Below, piece after piece: positions 63,818 through 64,000 of a stretch of DNA of 64,000 nt (positions are counted from its first letter, which is position 1; the number at the start of each line of letters is the position of its first letter). Source of the DNA: Streptomyces sp. AC558_RSS880 (lineage in GTDB: Bacteria; Actinomycetota; Actinomycetes; Streptomycetales; Streptomycetaceae); the NCBI RefSeq assembly GCF_019049255.1, contig NZ_JAGMUJ010000061.1, positions 51,784 to 115,783 on the forward strand. The letters run 5' to 3'. Under the pieces are notes generated by a model. That model had not been told where the DNA came from. It ran no database searches and saw nothing but the letters and a program-made list of their open reading frames with translations. The position numbers were made by a program, and so were the translations under genes.

Positions 63818-64000
63818 GTGACTACCAGCCTGGACGCCCTTCTGGCGGCACTGTACGTGTTCATCGACGACCATGTGGCTCCCCGTCGCCGGATCGGGCG
63901 ACCCCCCCAAACTGACGGACGCCGAACTGTTGTGCCTCGCGGTCGCCCAGGTTCTGCTCGGCTTCCCCTCGGCCAGGCACTGGATCCGCTTCGCTCACGC
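63818..64000 (+). mobile_element. Transposase start (IS982-like), frameshifted, runs off right edge
   Basis: From a GTG at 63818 the frame reads TTSLDALLAALYVFIDDHVAPRRRIGRPP, the usual N-terminus of a Streptomyces IS982-like transposase. At a run of seven Cs (63902-63908) the similarity moves to the +1 frame and goes on KLTDAELLCLAVAQVLLG and FPSARHWIRFAH to the window edge. One C less would restore the frame. So the copy is either inactive, expressed by frameshifting, or misread in the C-run. The family name is tentative because only about 60 residues are visible. Confidence 0.75.

Overview
This window is chromosomal DNA of a Streptomyces species. Support comes from the very high G+C content, GC-rich third codon positions, the Scy-FilP polarity genes, a WhiJ-like regulator cluster, several dispersed repeats that I recognise from this genus, and a gene order close to what I remember of the S. 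coelicolor atp region (about SCO5350-SCO5404). The species cannot be named from the sequence alone.

Layout. 1-2.2 kb: OmpR-type two-component system and the PepSY protein it probably controls. 2.4-5.2 kb: methylmalonyl-CoA support genes (MeaB, thiolase, epimerase). 5.4-10.4 kb: the coiled-coil proteins Scy and FilP, which organise hyphal tips. 10.5-14.5 kb: two paralogous ABC-2 exporters in tandem. 14.5-22.7 kb: mixed housekeeping genes, including a flavin monooxygenase, the mismatch nuclease NucS, a large membrane-anchored ATPase, a STAS protein, 3-hydroxyacyl-CoA dehydrogenase and a maltokinase-cap-like protein. 22.7-25.6 kb: TetR-controlled ABC exporter and a cobalamin adenosyltransferase. 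26.3-30.1 kb: NarL-type two-component system followed by a secreted GH18 chitinase with the classic chitinase direct repeats. 30.1-38.5 kb (minus strand): complete F1Fo ATP synthase operon atpIBEFHAGDC plus a DUF2550 gene. 38.8-56 kb (minus strand): a long core run: polyprenyl-phosphate sugar transferase, glyA, LMW phosphatase-like, Sua5, prmC, prfA, rpmE, LCP protein, rho, thrB, thrC, hom, lysA, nrtL and a receiver-only regulator.

From tRNA-Arg(CCG) at 56.2 kb onwards the DNA changes character. There is an orphan membrane gene, the C-terminal stub of a tyrosine integrase, diverged direct repeats and an AT-rich patch, then a WhiJ/AbaA-like regulatory trio (anti-sigma-type ATPase, XRE-DUF5753 regulator, DUF397 protein) and an HNH nuclease fragment. 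This reads as the scar of an integrative element at a tRNA gene. The right end carries a GNAT protein, a UPF0060 membrane protein, an SDR-DUF2867 protein and the start of a frameshifted transposase that runs off the edge.

How the parts connect. PrfA is modified by PrmC encoded next to it. Hom, ThrC, ThrB and LysA form the aspartate-family pathway. MeaB, the epimerase and the PduO-type adenosyltransferase all serve coenzyme-B12-dependent methylmalonyl-CoA metabolism, although the mutase itself is not here. The most unusual items are a phosphatase homologue whose nucleophile Cys is Ser, an ArgS-derived protein without a synthetase active site lying between lysA and tRNA-Arg, a sigma-R-type promoter at rpmE and a similar one before rho, and the element scar with its WhiJ-like trio.
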